Below are positions 53,936-64,000 of a stretch of 64,000 bases of DNA, piece after piece (position 1 is the stretch's first letter; every line of letters begins with the position of its first letter). Where the stretch lies: NCBI GenBank assembly GCA_022457155.1, contig JAJGOT010000733.1, positions 1 through 64,000 on the forward strand. The letters run 5' to 3'. The DNA is from Cladopsammia gracilis. Taxonomy: Eukaryota > Cnidaria > Anthozoa > Scleractinia > Dendrophylliidae. Below the pieces are notes generated by a model. That model saw only the letters and a program-made list of their open reading frames with translations. It searched no databases and was not told the origin of the DNA. The translations under genes and the position numbers were made by a program.

Positions 53936-54319
53936 GCAAGATGACCATTATGAATAGGTGTGTGCCAGTATTTGTCATACATCTACTGTAAATGTTTAAA
54001 AAAACGTGTATAGTCATTTTAAAAAAAATTGTGTACTATGAAAAACTGTATTCGAAGGATAAAGTTAACATCGAAAAATGTTTTCTTTTCTTTACATAAC
54101 CATGGAAAATGACCTCTACCTCATATGAACTGAAAACTCTCGTTGGGTGTTTAAAATTGAGAAGTTGTTGTAAAAACATTTTTGTGTTCATTCAAGCGTG
54201 AACTCGTGTACGTTCTTTCATCCATCATTAAAAATTCATGTTGATTGATTGATTGGCGTCATTTCGTTCCGGAACGATAGGGAACGATAGCGCGCGATAG
54301 CTGACGCCATCTCATCCTC

Positions 54320-54327
54320 TATAAAAG
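54320..54327 (+). promoter_or_regulatory. TATA box at inner edge of right TIR, pointing outward
   Basis: CCTCTATAAAAGAAACCCTC, identical in core to 41598-41605 (minus). The transcript would run through the tandem units to the tip. Its first ATG (54410) opens only 28 codons, and the left counterpart is different, so the product may be non-coding. Confidence 0.7.
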
Positions 54328-54569
54328 AAACCCTCCCACCGTCATTCTTCTCTCATTCACTTACAACGCAAAGCCAGACAAGTTGCTCGGAAGAAGAAAG
54401 AAGAAATAAAATGCAAGATTATTGCAAAAACTTGGGACGAGAAAATTTATTTCAAACTCTTTTTATCGGCGTGATCTGGAACCGAGTGATGGCGTGAGCC
54501 GGGGTTTTCTAGGAAAAACACTGTTCTGAGAAGAACAAGAAAATTTTTCACGGCGTGAAAACAAAGATG

Positions 54570-55810
54570 GTTTATCGCTAAAAAGTCCGACAACTCTCTT
54601 CGTGGAAGGTTTAAGAGAGGTGGCTTTGGAAAAAGGACAACCTTTTCGGCGAAGGAAAGGGATTTTTTTTCACTGCAAAATTCTTCCGCAGGTTCGTAGT
54701 TTGTTTGTTTGTCTTTGCTCGATTCGTCGTGCGAGGAAAATTTGCTTTGTTAAAAATACTTTCTCTTCTTTCCCGGCAAACGAGTTTTCTGCAAGCATTG
54801 AAGTCAAACTATTTTCTTTTTTTCATTAACGGATTGTCCTGAGTGGCGAGTCAGATGATTTTCGCTCTAAAATACGCGATGGAATCGAAAGAGAACCTGA
54901 TTTACGGCTCGTCTTCAAGGAAAATGTTTTTGTGCGATCTAATTACCAAGTGATTGCTTGTATTATTTTTTTGCAAAAAGAATTATTCAGCGCTCGAGTG
55001 AAACAAAGATGGTTCATCGCTAAAAAATCAGTCAACACTCTTCGTGGAAGGTTTTCGGCGGAGGAAGGGATTTCTTCGCAGGTTCGTAGTTTCAGGTAGT
55101 TTGTTCAGTTGTCTTTGCTCGATTCGTCATGCGACGAAACTTTGCTTTGTTAAAAATACTTTCTCTCCTTTCAAACGAGTTTTCTGCGAGCATTGAAGTC
55201 AAACCATTTTTTTTCATTCACGAAATGTCCTGAGAGGTGAGTCAAGCTGATTTTCACTCTAACATGCGATGGAATCGAAAGAGATTTACGGTACGTCTTC
55301 GAGGAAAATGTCTGCCTTTGATAATTTTTTGCCCTGAAAGTTTTTATACGGTCTAATTACCAAGTATTTGCTTGTATTATTTTCTGCACAAAGAATTATT
55401 CAGCGCTCGAGTGAAACAAAGATGATTCATCGCTAAAAACTCAGACAACTCTCTTCGTGGAAGGCTTTCGGCGAAGGAAAAGAATTTTTTTTCTTCGCAG
55501 GTTCGTAGTTTCAGGTAGTTTGTTTATTTGTCTTTGCTCGATTCGTCGTGCGACGAAAATTTGCTTTGTTAAAAATACTTTCTCTTCTTTCAAACGAGTT
55601 TTCTGTGAGCATTGAAGTCAAACTATCTTTTTCATTCACAAAATGTCCTGAGAGGCGAGTCAAGCTGAGTTTCGCTCTAACATGCGATGGAATCAAAAGA
55701 GAAAGAGAACCTGATTTTATACGGCACGTCTTCGCGTAAAATGTCTCTCTTTGAATTGTGAAGGTTTTTATGCAGTCTAATTACCAAGTGATTGCTTGTA
55801 TTATTTTCTG
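54570..55810. repeat. Subterminal tandem units, right TIR
   Basis: About three inverted counterparts of the left units; CTTCGTGGAAGG starts are near 54600, 55040 and 55455. Frames in each copy are interrupted differently. Confidence 0.8.
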
Positions 55811-56450
55811 CAAAAAAAATTATTCAACGCTCGATGATAAAAGTTCAGAAAACGCAAAAGCGCTTTGATCACCATTACATCCAGATCCACGAAAAATATG
55901 CTTTTATTCCCAGAGAATGGCAAGGAGTTGGCTGCGTTTCAGGTTGCTCGTTACGCCGATTTGTAAGAACATCTTGAAACTCTTGTCAAAAAAAAAATAC
56001 TTACAAGTTTTGCCCGAACCCCAAGTTACTCAAGAAAAGAAGAAGAAAACGTTAATCCTTGTAATTCTTCTCGTTATGAAGTGGTTTTCATTAAAACTTG
56101 TGAACTTTGAATCCTTGTGTGGGTTTTTTTCTTTCCGTGCTGGGGAGGATAGGGGACTTTAGACCACTTCCCCAAAAAATTTGAAAAAAAAATCGAAAAA
56201 TTTTTTGAAAAAATTCGATACTCAAAATCACCTATATTACTCAAAAATTGAAAAAAAATAAAAAAAAATTGAAAAAAAAATTCCCAAAAAATATTCAAAA
56301 AAATTGAAAAAAAAGTGAAAAAAAATTGAAAAAAAAATTAAAAAAATTAGTCAAAATCCCCTATATATATAAAAAATTTCTAGTCAAAATCCCCTATTGG
56401 GCGTGGTTAGGGAAATTTGACCACTCCCTACGTAGCCACCCATAACTACT

Positions 56451-56455
56451 GTAAC
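56451..56455. other. Target-site duplication GTAAC (right)
   Basis: Matches the left copy. The reconstructed empty site would be an uninterrupted intron sequence around one GTAAC. Confidence 0.75.
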
Positions 56456-56946
56456 TATTATGGGTTGTGGCGCTGCTGGGGTCCGTGACGTTATACAAAA
56501 TGGCCGCCAAGATGGACGCCATCTTGGATTTTACTAAAAATTCAAATTTATCGGGAAAATGGGAAAATTGCAAATATATTTTGCTAGAGTTGCAAAATAA
56601 CATAAATCAAACATTTTGATGATTTTGGTAGCATTTTATATGTTTTTTCACTGACAAAAGGTGAAAAACACGCATTTTTATTCATACTTATGACGTCATA
56701 TGTCATTACCATAGCAACCCGTTGTCGTCAAACTTACAAAAATGTGTCTCAAGAATAAATGAACAGCTAGTGAAGACGGCATGTGCTAATCGTAAATGGT
56801 CTTGAAAAAATCGAAGAAAAACCTTAAGGGGCGTGTCATCCACCCCTCACCCCTCTTGTACGTCCGAGGGCAAAAGCACTATATAATGCATTGGATTTAA
56901 TAAAGATGCCACGAGTTCAAGCTTCTTGCAATTGTTTATTTTTCAG

Positions 56947-57702
56947 GTGAAATGTGTCTTCATGACTGATGGATTTATTAAAGACCATGTTCAACGCAAC
57001 CTGACAATGCAAGAAATAAACAAGTACAAGGATATAGAGCTTCAGCCACTTCAAGGAGGCCGTGAGTTTGGATATCGCTTCCTTAACCACATCAAATGGG
57101 CCATGGCTAAGTTTAACTTTCAGTACCTTCTTAGAATTGATGACGATTACTTCCTGTGCCTAAGAAGACTTTTATCTGAACTTCCAAACCGACCAAGAGA
57201 AAACTTAGTCTGGGGATCTTACCACTGTCAAGTTGGTATAACATGGATGGATGAAGCATTTATGATATTCTCTAAAGATGTCATTCAAAACTTCTTGGCG
57301 CAAAACAAAAGCACTATGCTGTGTCATCCACACGCCGACCAGCAAATTGCATTGTGGTTGAAGGACTTTCCGAACCAAATCTACTTCCACGATACTAGAT
57401 TACATAATTACCCTCCAGCTACGTATGTCCCCAAGTTTGATAACATCACAAATGTTTGTGACTCATATTTAGGCGTACACGGGGCATATGTTAAGAAGAT
57501 GTGGTATCTGGGGCTGAATGCTAGCGACTCCGCAAAAGAAGTTGCACCCATTCCTGACTTTTCAAGTTTTTGTAATACTAGACTATTTGACTACCGTGTG
57601 TTTAATCCTGAATGGAGATTTGAACCCAAACCGTGCAAAGACAATCCAACATGGAACATTGAAAGAAAATTTTATTCCGGTCTGGAAAAAGATTTAAAAT
57701 AA
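56947..57702 (+). CDS. Beta-1,3-galactosyltransferase-like protein, last coding exon
   Basis: Encodes residues 116-366. The acceptor is TTATTTTTCAG|GTG at 56946/56947, and the frame is open in phase with the first exon. KCVFMTDGF (117-125) is the strand after the RxxIRxTW motif. EINKYKDIEL (138-147) matches E..(Y)xDI(L/I). LLRIDDDYF (176-184) contains the metal-binding DDD triad. CHPHADQQIALW (241-252) sits where many family members have the EDV(Y/F) region, so that acidic motif is altered. YPPATYVP (270-277) and Cys 240, 286, 324 and 345 may stabilise the lumenal fold. Length 366 is normal for the family. The divergent middle part suggests a cnidarian-expanded subgroup rather than a direct orthologue of a vertebrate B3GALT gene. 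Confidence 0.9.
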   Translation: MKCVFMTDGFIKDHVQRNLTMQEINKYKDIELQPLQGGREFGYRFLNHIKWAMAKFNFQYLLRIDDDYFLCLRRLLSELPNRPRENLVWGSYHCQVGITWMDEAFMIFSKDVIQNFLAQNKSTMLCHPHADQQIALWLKDFPNQIYFHDTRLHNYPPATYVPKFDNITNVCDSYLGVHGAYVKKMWYLGLNASDSAKEVAPIPDFSSFCNTRLFDYRVFNPEWRFEPKPCKDNPTWNIERKFYSGLEKDLK

Positions 57703-57738
57703 AAAATATTACTTGGAGGTAAAAACAAGTAGTTGTAT

Positions 57739-57744
57739 AATAAA
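57739..57744 (+). terminator. AATAAA polyadenylation signal of the galactosyltransferase gene
   Basis: TATAATAAATGATTCC, 37 bases after the stop codon. The following 57750-58590 shows no gene. Confidence 0.75.
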
Positions 57745-58599
57745 TGATTCCCGGGTTGACGTCATCTAATTAGCATTTTGTAAATTCAAATCTCTATAAC
57801 TCACTAACACGACGTTCAAAACAAGAAATGTTTTAAAATTCAACTATTCGATGTACATAGAGTTGATTCCGAAAATAACAATATTCTAGGGGTGATAGGC
57901 ACTTTAATTAGTTTTCTACAATTAGGTAGTTATGTTAATCTCTGTTGGCGTCCTTTTCACAAAGCTTTTGTTATTACAAAGTGATCCTAAAAAACAGCTC
58001 ATGAACCGGACAAGGTACAGCGCACTTATTCCAGTAACCACGTAGTGATTGATATCAAAATATGTTCGATTGAAGTAAACTTTCGTTACTCTGGTATTTC
58101 ACCGCGAATTTGCAGTTGCTGTAAGTTGTGTTAGCGAAACCAAATTAGCGGTAGTAAGCCCTCAAAGAACGGCGCTGTTTCTATGCACACAAAGTCAACT
58201 GAATAGACGCTAGATTTCGTCCAATCATAGTGTGTTGCGTGTACTCGAATGCGCTTCACTTTGGCGTGGTTTACCTGGGAAACGATAAGTTGAGACGTAA
58301 ACGCACAGCACAGATATTCCAATAAGGAAACTTATTTTGAATGTTCTGCATGTAACTCATGTCAAGGTGTGGTCAAAAAACTATCAACCGTAGCCATTCA
58401 CAATCTGAACACTGGATTGTCTTCCGCAGCACCATCTACTGCGCCATCCAATTGCAATGAGTTCAATCACAAACTCAGATAGAAATAACTTAAAGTAGGC
58501 TTCACTTTTCACATTTTTAAATTGTAATAAAATTGTACATGAAAAAGGTGGAGTAGTTTCTCAAGTACAGACAGCTGAAACTCTAAAGATTAAATAAAG

Positions 58600-58933
58600 A
58601 GAGGAAGCTGACAAGCAGTTTTCAGAGTTTTGTTTATGAATACGAAATGAGTACGTGTGGAATTTATTCTAAGAATTCGCATCTTTATAAAGGGGGCGAA
58701 CGTAATATGCGCTAGGTACGGCCCAGGAGGGGAGGGAGCATGTACGCTCCATAAGAAGTTTCCATGGCCATGGGGTGTAATGTTTTTAAATGCTGGGACT
58801 ACGATGACTATACGCTCGCATATCATGTACGTCCCCCTTAAAAAGGTGCGAAGTCTTAAAATAAATTCCACGTGCTCATTTCGTATTAATTTATAAACAA
58901 AACACTGAAAACTGTTTCCAGCTTCACCTGATC
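58600..58933. mobile_element. Foldback MITE with ~95-base arms
   Basis: GTTTTCAGAGTTTTGTTTAT at the left is matched in inverse by TAAACAAAACACTGAAAAC at the right, with TACGAAATGAGTACGTG/GCTCATTTCGTA and AATTTATT further in. The centre (CCATGGCCATGG) is palindromic. Non-coding. Confidence 0.8.
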
Positions 58934-59097
58934 TCAGATGCGGAGTAGCTTATAATCTCAACAACTATTTCTCCAATTGAAAGCCCTTCTAAGGATAAAA
59001 AAATGATGCAAAAGTATTGCAGTACCTTGAAATTCACGTGGAAGGAGTTTGACACCAAACTACTGGCACTTTTGGAAAACATTTGCTTAGATATATG

Positions 59098-59396
59098 GGA
59101 CCCAAAATATGGGCAATTATACCAAGAAATGTAAGGGAACTGACATCCATATCATCTTTTAAATGTTACATACGTAGAATACACCTTGTTTCTAAATTGA
59201 CTGATAGTAAATGTGACAACTGCCTTTTATGTAAGACTTAGGTTAGATTTTAAATTGTACATATTATATATAGTTTTAATTTAAATTCTTAAATATTTTT
59301 AGGTAGTATTTAGTGTCCCCAGTTAGTGGTTGTATAACTGCTATTTTAGATTTGACACATGAATAAAGGTGGTTGTTGTTGTTATTTTCGAAAACG
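59098..59396 (+). pseudogene. LINE 3' end with (GTT)n tail
   Basis: The plus strand encodes WAIIPRNVRELTSISSFKCY then IRRIHLVSKLTDSKCDN to a stop, the W(N/A)xIPxxVRxLxSxxxFKxxL ending of LINE ORF2. About 160 bases of 3' UTR and GTTGTTGTTGTTATT follow. Only the last part is present; upstream is unrelated, so a 5'-truncated insertion. Confidence 0.75.
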
Positions 59397-60335
59397 AAAC
59401 ATTGCAGATTTGAGCAGGTTTTGGGGAATTTTATAACAGAGCCAGTGAATACTTTTTAACGGTTCGCACGATTTACAATCGGCTGAGAATTCAGATTCAA
59501 GTAGGAAATTCTATGTGCATCACTTTTGTCTGCCCATTTTTCTTTCGTGCTTTGTTGTGAATGTATGCAACAAAGAAATGATTAATAATAAAAAGATACA
59601 TCTACTTAAGGGCGCGGGGGATACTTGACCATGAATAAATTCATGAGGCAAAATTGTAGCAGGGGTGCCACTTTGAAAAACGTTATATCGTGAACGTTTG
59701 GACGCCGATTTCGCTAAGCCTAAAATTTATAAGAGATATTGGCGAATAATGGAAGTGCATAAGAATTGTTTTTTATTGAAGAGATCGCGCTTTGCGGCAA
59801 TGCTGTAAGCGACCAAAGTTATGATTTTAAAAACGTGGTCTTTTCATAAATGCATACTGATGAGCGGAACCTTAATAAAGCAAGCTGATAAAGCTTGCTT
59901 TATTAAGGTTTTTCTAAGACATTACGTTATATAATTCTCAATAAGTGTCCGATCTCCTTCTGAGCTATAGAAGGTAAACTCTACCATCGATATCGTGGTC
60001 GGTTCTGCCGTGCCACGTCAGCAAATTCCTCAGCTCCAGTATTTATTTCCGCGAGTTTTCGTATGGTTTCGTTATTCCCAAGAGGGAATCCTCGTTGCAG
60101 CTTCGGATTATGTCGTGGGCAGTTTCGCAGCCCAAGCAACGATGCAGTGATCTGAAGCAACAGCAAATGTTTACTTTCGCAGCCAGTGTCAACTAGCTTA
60201 TAACGTTCTATAACACGAGTGCACTAGTTAAAGCTGCGATCCAATTATGGTGATTAAGGCATAATTACAATCCACGAGCTGTTATAGCAATGCGTTGTAA
60301 TTTATGGGTTTTGATTTTACGCAAGGCCGAGGTTC
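59397..60335. other. No gene seen; one perfect hairpin
   Basis: CTTAATAAAGCAAGCTGATAAAGCTTGCTTTATTAAG at 59871-59907 is a near-perfect hairpin (arms about 17). Otherwise ordinary sequence with short frames. Confidence 0.55.
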
Positions 60336-60555
60336 GTGCACCGTGGTTTTAATCACATAAAATTACCAATGCAGCAACCGCGAAATTGTAATGCACTTTC
60401 TCATCCATATTTCAGATATCGTCATTATCAGTCGCTGTATTTCGTGCATACATGCATGCAGATAAGCCTGAGGTATCCACCCACGACCTTATCCTCGATG
60501 ACTTTTGATATGTCGAAACTATTTTTGTTCAGTATTCTACTGTAGATGTTTTTAA

Positions 60556-60702
60556 CCAGGGGCGTAGGTACCTGTACGCACGTACGCCCGTGCGTACTTG
60601 AAAAAGTCGAAAAAGGGAAAGATTTGGGACTTATTGAGGGTGGGGGAGGAAGGGGGAGTGTTGATTATGAGTACCTCTGAAAAATAACTGGCTACGCCCC
60701 TG
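60556..60702. mobile_element. piggyBac-like MITE
   Basis: CCAGGGGCGTAGG at the left and GGCTACGCCCCTG at the right are inverted, each bordered by TTAA (60552-60555 and 60703-60706). TTAA is the obligatory piggyBac target. 147 bp, non-coding. Confidence 0.78.
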
Positions 60703-60873
60703 TTAATTGTATAACGGCCTGTGTTTGAGGGGGATCTGTGCGGTAAGTTGGCACGATATAGCATCTAATAGACATGTAAGATTAGGCAACAAAGATAAGA
60801 TACGGGTCGCCTATTAGAGAGTGAAATCCTCATTCTTTGGTTAGTGTATCAATTCTCATGACGAAAAAAACCC

Positions 60874-60946
60874 CGACCCCGCCAGGATTCGAACCTGGAA
60901 TCCCCTGATTCGTAGTCAGATGCCTTATCCATTGGGCCACGGGGCC
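60874..60946 (-). tRNA. tRNA-Arg (ACG)
   Basis: Minus-strand copy of the gene at 705: acceptor GGCCCCG/CGGGGTC, anticodon loop CTACGAA, T arm CCAGGTTCGAATCCTGG. TTTTTTT follows on the minus strand. Intact. Confidence 0.93.
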
Positions 60947-61224
60947 TTCATGGAAGATTGGATTTTGTAGCACACATGGAATGGTCTCGTTTATACATTG
61001 CTGGACCCCACGAAAAAATTATCATCAGCCTTGCTAAGGCCGAATTAACTGTATAAACAAAGATTTCTCATGAAATTTGATTTTAAGCAAGTGGCATCGA
61101 AATGGTGAAAATAAAAAAACCGAAAGCGTTGTCAATTTTAAAATTACCTCGAAACTATTCCCTTTTCCGGCTCATTAAAGAGAGGTTTTTCCTATTTGTT
61201 TGGAAACAAGCAAAAACCGAAAAA

Positions 61225-61292
61225 CGACCCCGCCAGGACTTGAACCTGGAATCTTCTGATCCGAAGTCAGACGTCCATTAGGCCACGAGGCC
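61225..61292 (-). pseudogene. tRNA-Arg (TCG) with a 5-base D-arm deletion
   Basis: Matches the TCG gene at 296 over acceptor, anticodon (CTTCGGA) and T arm, but lacks five bases in the D loop and 3' D-stem (TGGATAAGGC reads TGGAC), giving 68 nt. The D stem cannot form and the A-box is damaged, so it is probably non-functional. Confidence 0.8.
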
Positions 61293-62000
61293 GGGATATT
61301 TCATGCATTTGTATATAAAGGCATGAGGGATTGGGGGCTTGTTAACATTCATTTATTGGTAATTGAAAACGTTCGCACTAATTGTTTATGCGCATCCTTA
61401 CTGCGCTCGCAATTCATGCCGCAACGCCAAGCTATGTACATCTAAGCACATAAAGGGCTGGTTGCCTTTGCGTTAACTTTGCTCAGATATAACTCAATTG
61501 GATGACCGCCATATTTTTTTGGATAGGTAATTTTCTTTTTCAATTCTTGACAGATTGTGAAAAAAATAAACAAAATATCAATGTGGGGAGTTTAAAATTT
61601 TTCTATTTTTCTACCCGCAAGACATCGCATCCTGTCAACTTGCGGCTGTCAGAGTTTGCAAATGCTGTCCGGTTTAAAGATTAGATTTTCTTTAAGGGAC
61701 TTCACCAGTTGAATGAATTTGCTTAACAGACCAACTCGTATAAAAATTGGCATAGAAACTGAAGTTGCATTTTAAAGATACATGTTGAATATTGTTATAT
61801 GGAATATTCAGGCCATATCCATGTTATCTCGGAAACGAAGTCGGTGACCCCCTATTTTTTTTTATTTCTGACACGAGTAACTCATTATCTAGCTATAGCA
61901 AAAGTTATATAAACAAAAATCAATGTAAGAAGATTTTCGCACGAAATTCCTACCTAAACGCTTTTTAGGGGAGAATGTTTGGGCATACCTTTGGTATAAT
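61293..62000. other. No gene seen
   Basis: Short frames without motifs. Sequence flanking the tRNA pair resembles, in inverse, the DNA around 370-540. Confidence 0.5.
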
Positions 62001-62286
62001 AGAGCAGTTTTCAATTGAGTGTGAAAAGTAATTACACAATTGCTTTGGTTTTTCATTGCTACGCTTTGTGATTGGCTAAAAAATCTCGCGCGCCACTTTT
62101 TCGACCAATCAGAAGTAAAACCAAAACAAATCGTGACTTGCTCGCACGCGTTTTCCCGCGCTTGGCGCCGCCGACATGTAATTGCTTCGAGCTCTGATTG
62201 GTTCATTGGATTGTTTACGACTGCTGTGATTGGTCAGAGTAATTACTTTCGTTTTGATTTCACCACACTCAATTGAAAACTGCTCT
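62001..62286. mobile_element. MITE with AGAGCAGTTTTCAATTGAG inverted repeats
   Basis: AGAGCAGTTTTCAATTGAGT at the left and ACTCAATTGAAAACTGCTCT at the right, flanked by AAT on both sides (3-bp duplication). Contains inner CCAAT-type words (GATTGGCTAAA, ACCAATCAGA). This end sequence is, from memory, abundant in coral and anemone genomes. Confidence 0.85.
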
Positions 62287-62364
62287 AATGTGAAATCATC
62301 TGAGAACACAAGAAAACCATTCGGTCGTATCGTTCATGGTTTGTACTTTTCACCCGACAACGTC

Positions 62365-62720
62365 CCCCCCCCGGGGGGGGGGGGAGGGGGGCACTCCCAT
62401 ATAAAAATGACGGGGGTGCTCGTCGTACCTTTTAGGGGTCAAAATTTGTAGATTGGTACCGCTTAGAGTGCTAAAATCTAAAATGACCACCTTTAGAATT
62501 ATCGCGATACCTTTTAGGGTATGAGCCGAAAAAATATGACGGAATATGACATGTGTTGTTTCAGAATTGGTACCTCTTAGGGGTAAAAATTAATTTGAGC
62601 CACTCCCACCAAACAAGATTCTGGTACATTTTAGAGTGTTTTTCGAAAATTTCCGACGAGCATCCCCGTCATTTTTATATGTGAGTCCCCCGGGGGGTGG
62701 AGGGGGGGGGGGGGGGGGTT
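62365..62720. mobile_element. G-rich-bordered MITE
   Basis: GCACTCCCATATAAAAATGACGGGG at 62391 and CCCCGTCATTTTTATATGTGAG at 62665 are inverted, bordered by long C/G homopolymers (62363-62390 and 62689-62719). Inside, GGTACCTCTTAGGGG and ACCTTTTAGGGGT-type words repeat. Non-coding. Confidence 0.8.
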
Positions 62721-63515
62721 CAATCAGGTGTATTTAATCAATCTTGGAGCGTAACAGTTACTGCTTGATACTGCAATAATTCATCCCAGTTCGGAATAAT
62801 GCTATAAATCAAAAGCATTTCCTACCGAGCGCGAGCTCAGCGGCGTCAAGTAATAAAATTGGACCGCTGCATTCTGTAGCAAGTTCAAAATTGGATTTAC
62901 TTAGGCAAATCTTCAAGCACGGTGAACTTATCATATTTTGTTCTGGAAGCACTACACGCGCGTGAAACGGAAGCTGTATTATAATCATTAACTGAGCCCG
63001 GGAAATCCCGCGCTAATAACAACCAATTGAAATCTTGTGTTTCACATAGCGCAGTTGGACAAAGCTAAGAGACGATCAGATCATTTTCTACACATTTCGG
63101 GCAAAATCACGTGGACTTGAACACGATTATCAACGGTAAATCACAGACGCCCCTTCTCCAATTTTTCTTGAGGGTAGGAGGCGGCTGAGTGAAAACGTCA
63201 AGCAAACCTGCATTTGAATGAAAAGCTCGATCTCTTTATTGCCGAGGAGTTAGTCAGAGCTATTTGCAGGGAGTAATATTCAAAGTCTGAGAAAACTTTC
63301 AGTGGCAATTTAATAATAATTTGTGAGAACTGTGGAATGTTTTGACCGCTTATATTTCAAACACGAAAAACAAATGTAAAAAAATGTTTCAGCGATTTAT
63401 TCAAAATCCAACAGTTTAATTTGCTTGAAATTGAAGACTACAGCGCACTTATTCGCTTGTCGCGGGTAACCTCAAAATCGACAGATATTTAGGAAAAACG
63501 GTTTTTTTCTTCATG
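62721..63515. other. No gene seen
   Basis: No open frame with a motif on either strand. Confidence 0.5.
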
Positions 63516-63520
63516 TTTGT

Positions 63521-63521
<1 letters not shown>

Positions 63522-63566
<45 letters not shown>

Positions 63567-63868
63567 AGACTTATATAGCGCACATATCACACATGTCTCA
63601 TGGTGCTTTACATACACTTATGAGAATGAGCTCGGACGTCAGCTTATAAAGGCGCCACAGGCAGCCGCTATCGGTCCATTGCTGATTTCATCTCACCCAC
63701 CCCACCCATGAACAAGTGACACTGAGGGTGGTCACAGCCAGGGTTTGTTACGTCCTCAGTGGTTCTTTTACGTCCCCATGGGAGACGGGACCGCCATTTC
63801 TACGTGGTTATCCGAGCCACGTGAAGGTCTAACCATTTGCCGATGTCATAGCAAAGGCAGCACCTTCA

Positions 63869-63906
<38 letters not shown>

Positions 63907-63972
63907 GGGGTTCGAACCCGAGACCTCCCGCTCTGCAGACCGGTGCTCTACCAACTGAGCTAACCGTTGTTA
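63522..63972 (-). mobile_element. tRNA-derived SINE with (ATT)n tail
   Basis: The minus-strand head GGTTAGCTCAGTTGGTAGAG with CTGCAGA loop and GGTTCGAACCC B-box is tRNA-like (A and B boxes intact). The body carries GGTCTTAAAATAACTGAGGA and CCCATGGGGACGTAAAAGAA, and the 3' end reads TGTAAAGCACCATGAGACAT then GCTATATAAGTCTGTATT and (ATT)n. About 450 bp. The plus-strand frames here are shadows. Confidence 0.85.
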
Positions 63973-64000
63973 TGGAAACGCTGATAGCATTAAAAGAGCG

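Larger units (their letters stand above)
54280..56450. repeat. Right terminal inverted repeat
   Basis: Inverse of the left TIR but with about three ~400-bp units instead of two and without the GCACTTCACGC block, so the repeats have diverged in copy number. The AT-rich tip (56180-56390) has long A runs. Confidence 0.85.

Noticed and set aside
63745..63963. Plus-strand frame ending RTRDLPLCRPVLYQLS
   Set aside because: Translation of the antisense of a SINE tRNA head; often misannotated as protein.

Overview
The window is animal nuclear DNA, most likely from an anthozoan cnidarian such as a stony coral. This is inferred from a split GT31 glycosyltransferase gene with canonical splice sites, arginine and histidine tRNA genes, and a dense mix of DIRS, Penelope-like, LINE, SINE and miniature inverted-repeat elements of types I associate with cnidarians. 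No operon-like bacterial genes occur outside one mobile element. I recognise one confident host protein gene: a beta-1,3-galactosyltransferase-like gene. Its two coding exons (36360-36704 and 56947-57702) join in phase 0 to give 366 residues.

The most interesting object is a 16.85 kb element (39598-56450) inside that gene's 20 kb intron. It has long terminal inverted repeats (about 2.05 kb left, 2.17 kb right), ends AGTAG...CTACT, and a 5-bp duplication GTAAC on both sides. Between the repeats lie about 17 short genes, mostly intronless and often with their own TATA box: a SLOG-like Rossmann protein, two paralogous GRF zinc-finger proteins, a phospholipase A2-like protein of the parvovirus VP1 type, small basic proteins resembling minor virion genes of Polinton/adintovirus-type elements, a C2H2 protein with an acidic linker, a RING-like protein and several unknowns. 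Two gene clusters have ATGA or TGATG stop-start overlaps, which suggests polycistronic, virus-like expression. Intergenic regions hold TGACTCA (AP-1-like) arrays, TGACGTCA (CRE-like) repeats and GGAACGAT arrays. I see no DNA polymerase B, integrase, packaging ATPase, protease or major capsid gene. Two minor-virion-like genes are broken. My reading is a non-autonomous, Polinton-related element that carries an accessory-gene cargo. This is inference.

Layout: 1-1.7 kb, tRNA-Arg genes and a duplicated tRNA fragment. 1.9-4.8 kb, a Penelope-like element with an inverted reverse-transcriptase part, a GIY-YIG part and two hammerhead-like folds. 4.8-13.5 kb, segmental duplications, hairpin elements and microsatellites. 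13.9-20 kb, a repeat family interrupted by a 4.07 kb inverted-repeat element. 21.2-23.7 kb, a pogo-like non-autonomous element. 24.8-25.1 kb, a second GIY-YIG fragment. 25.9-30.8 kb, a decayed DIRS-group retrotransposon with complete A1-B1-A2-B2 split direct repeats. 31-35.6 kb, tRNA-His, a LINE fragment, a SINE and repeats. 36.3-57.7 kb, the galactosyltransferase gene with the nested 16.85 kb element. 58-64 kb, LINE, SINE and MITE copies and an inverted second pair of tRNA-Arg genes. Most of the DNA outside the host gene and tRNAs is mobile-element debris.
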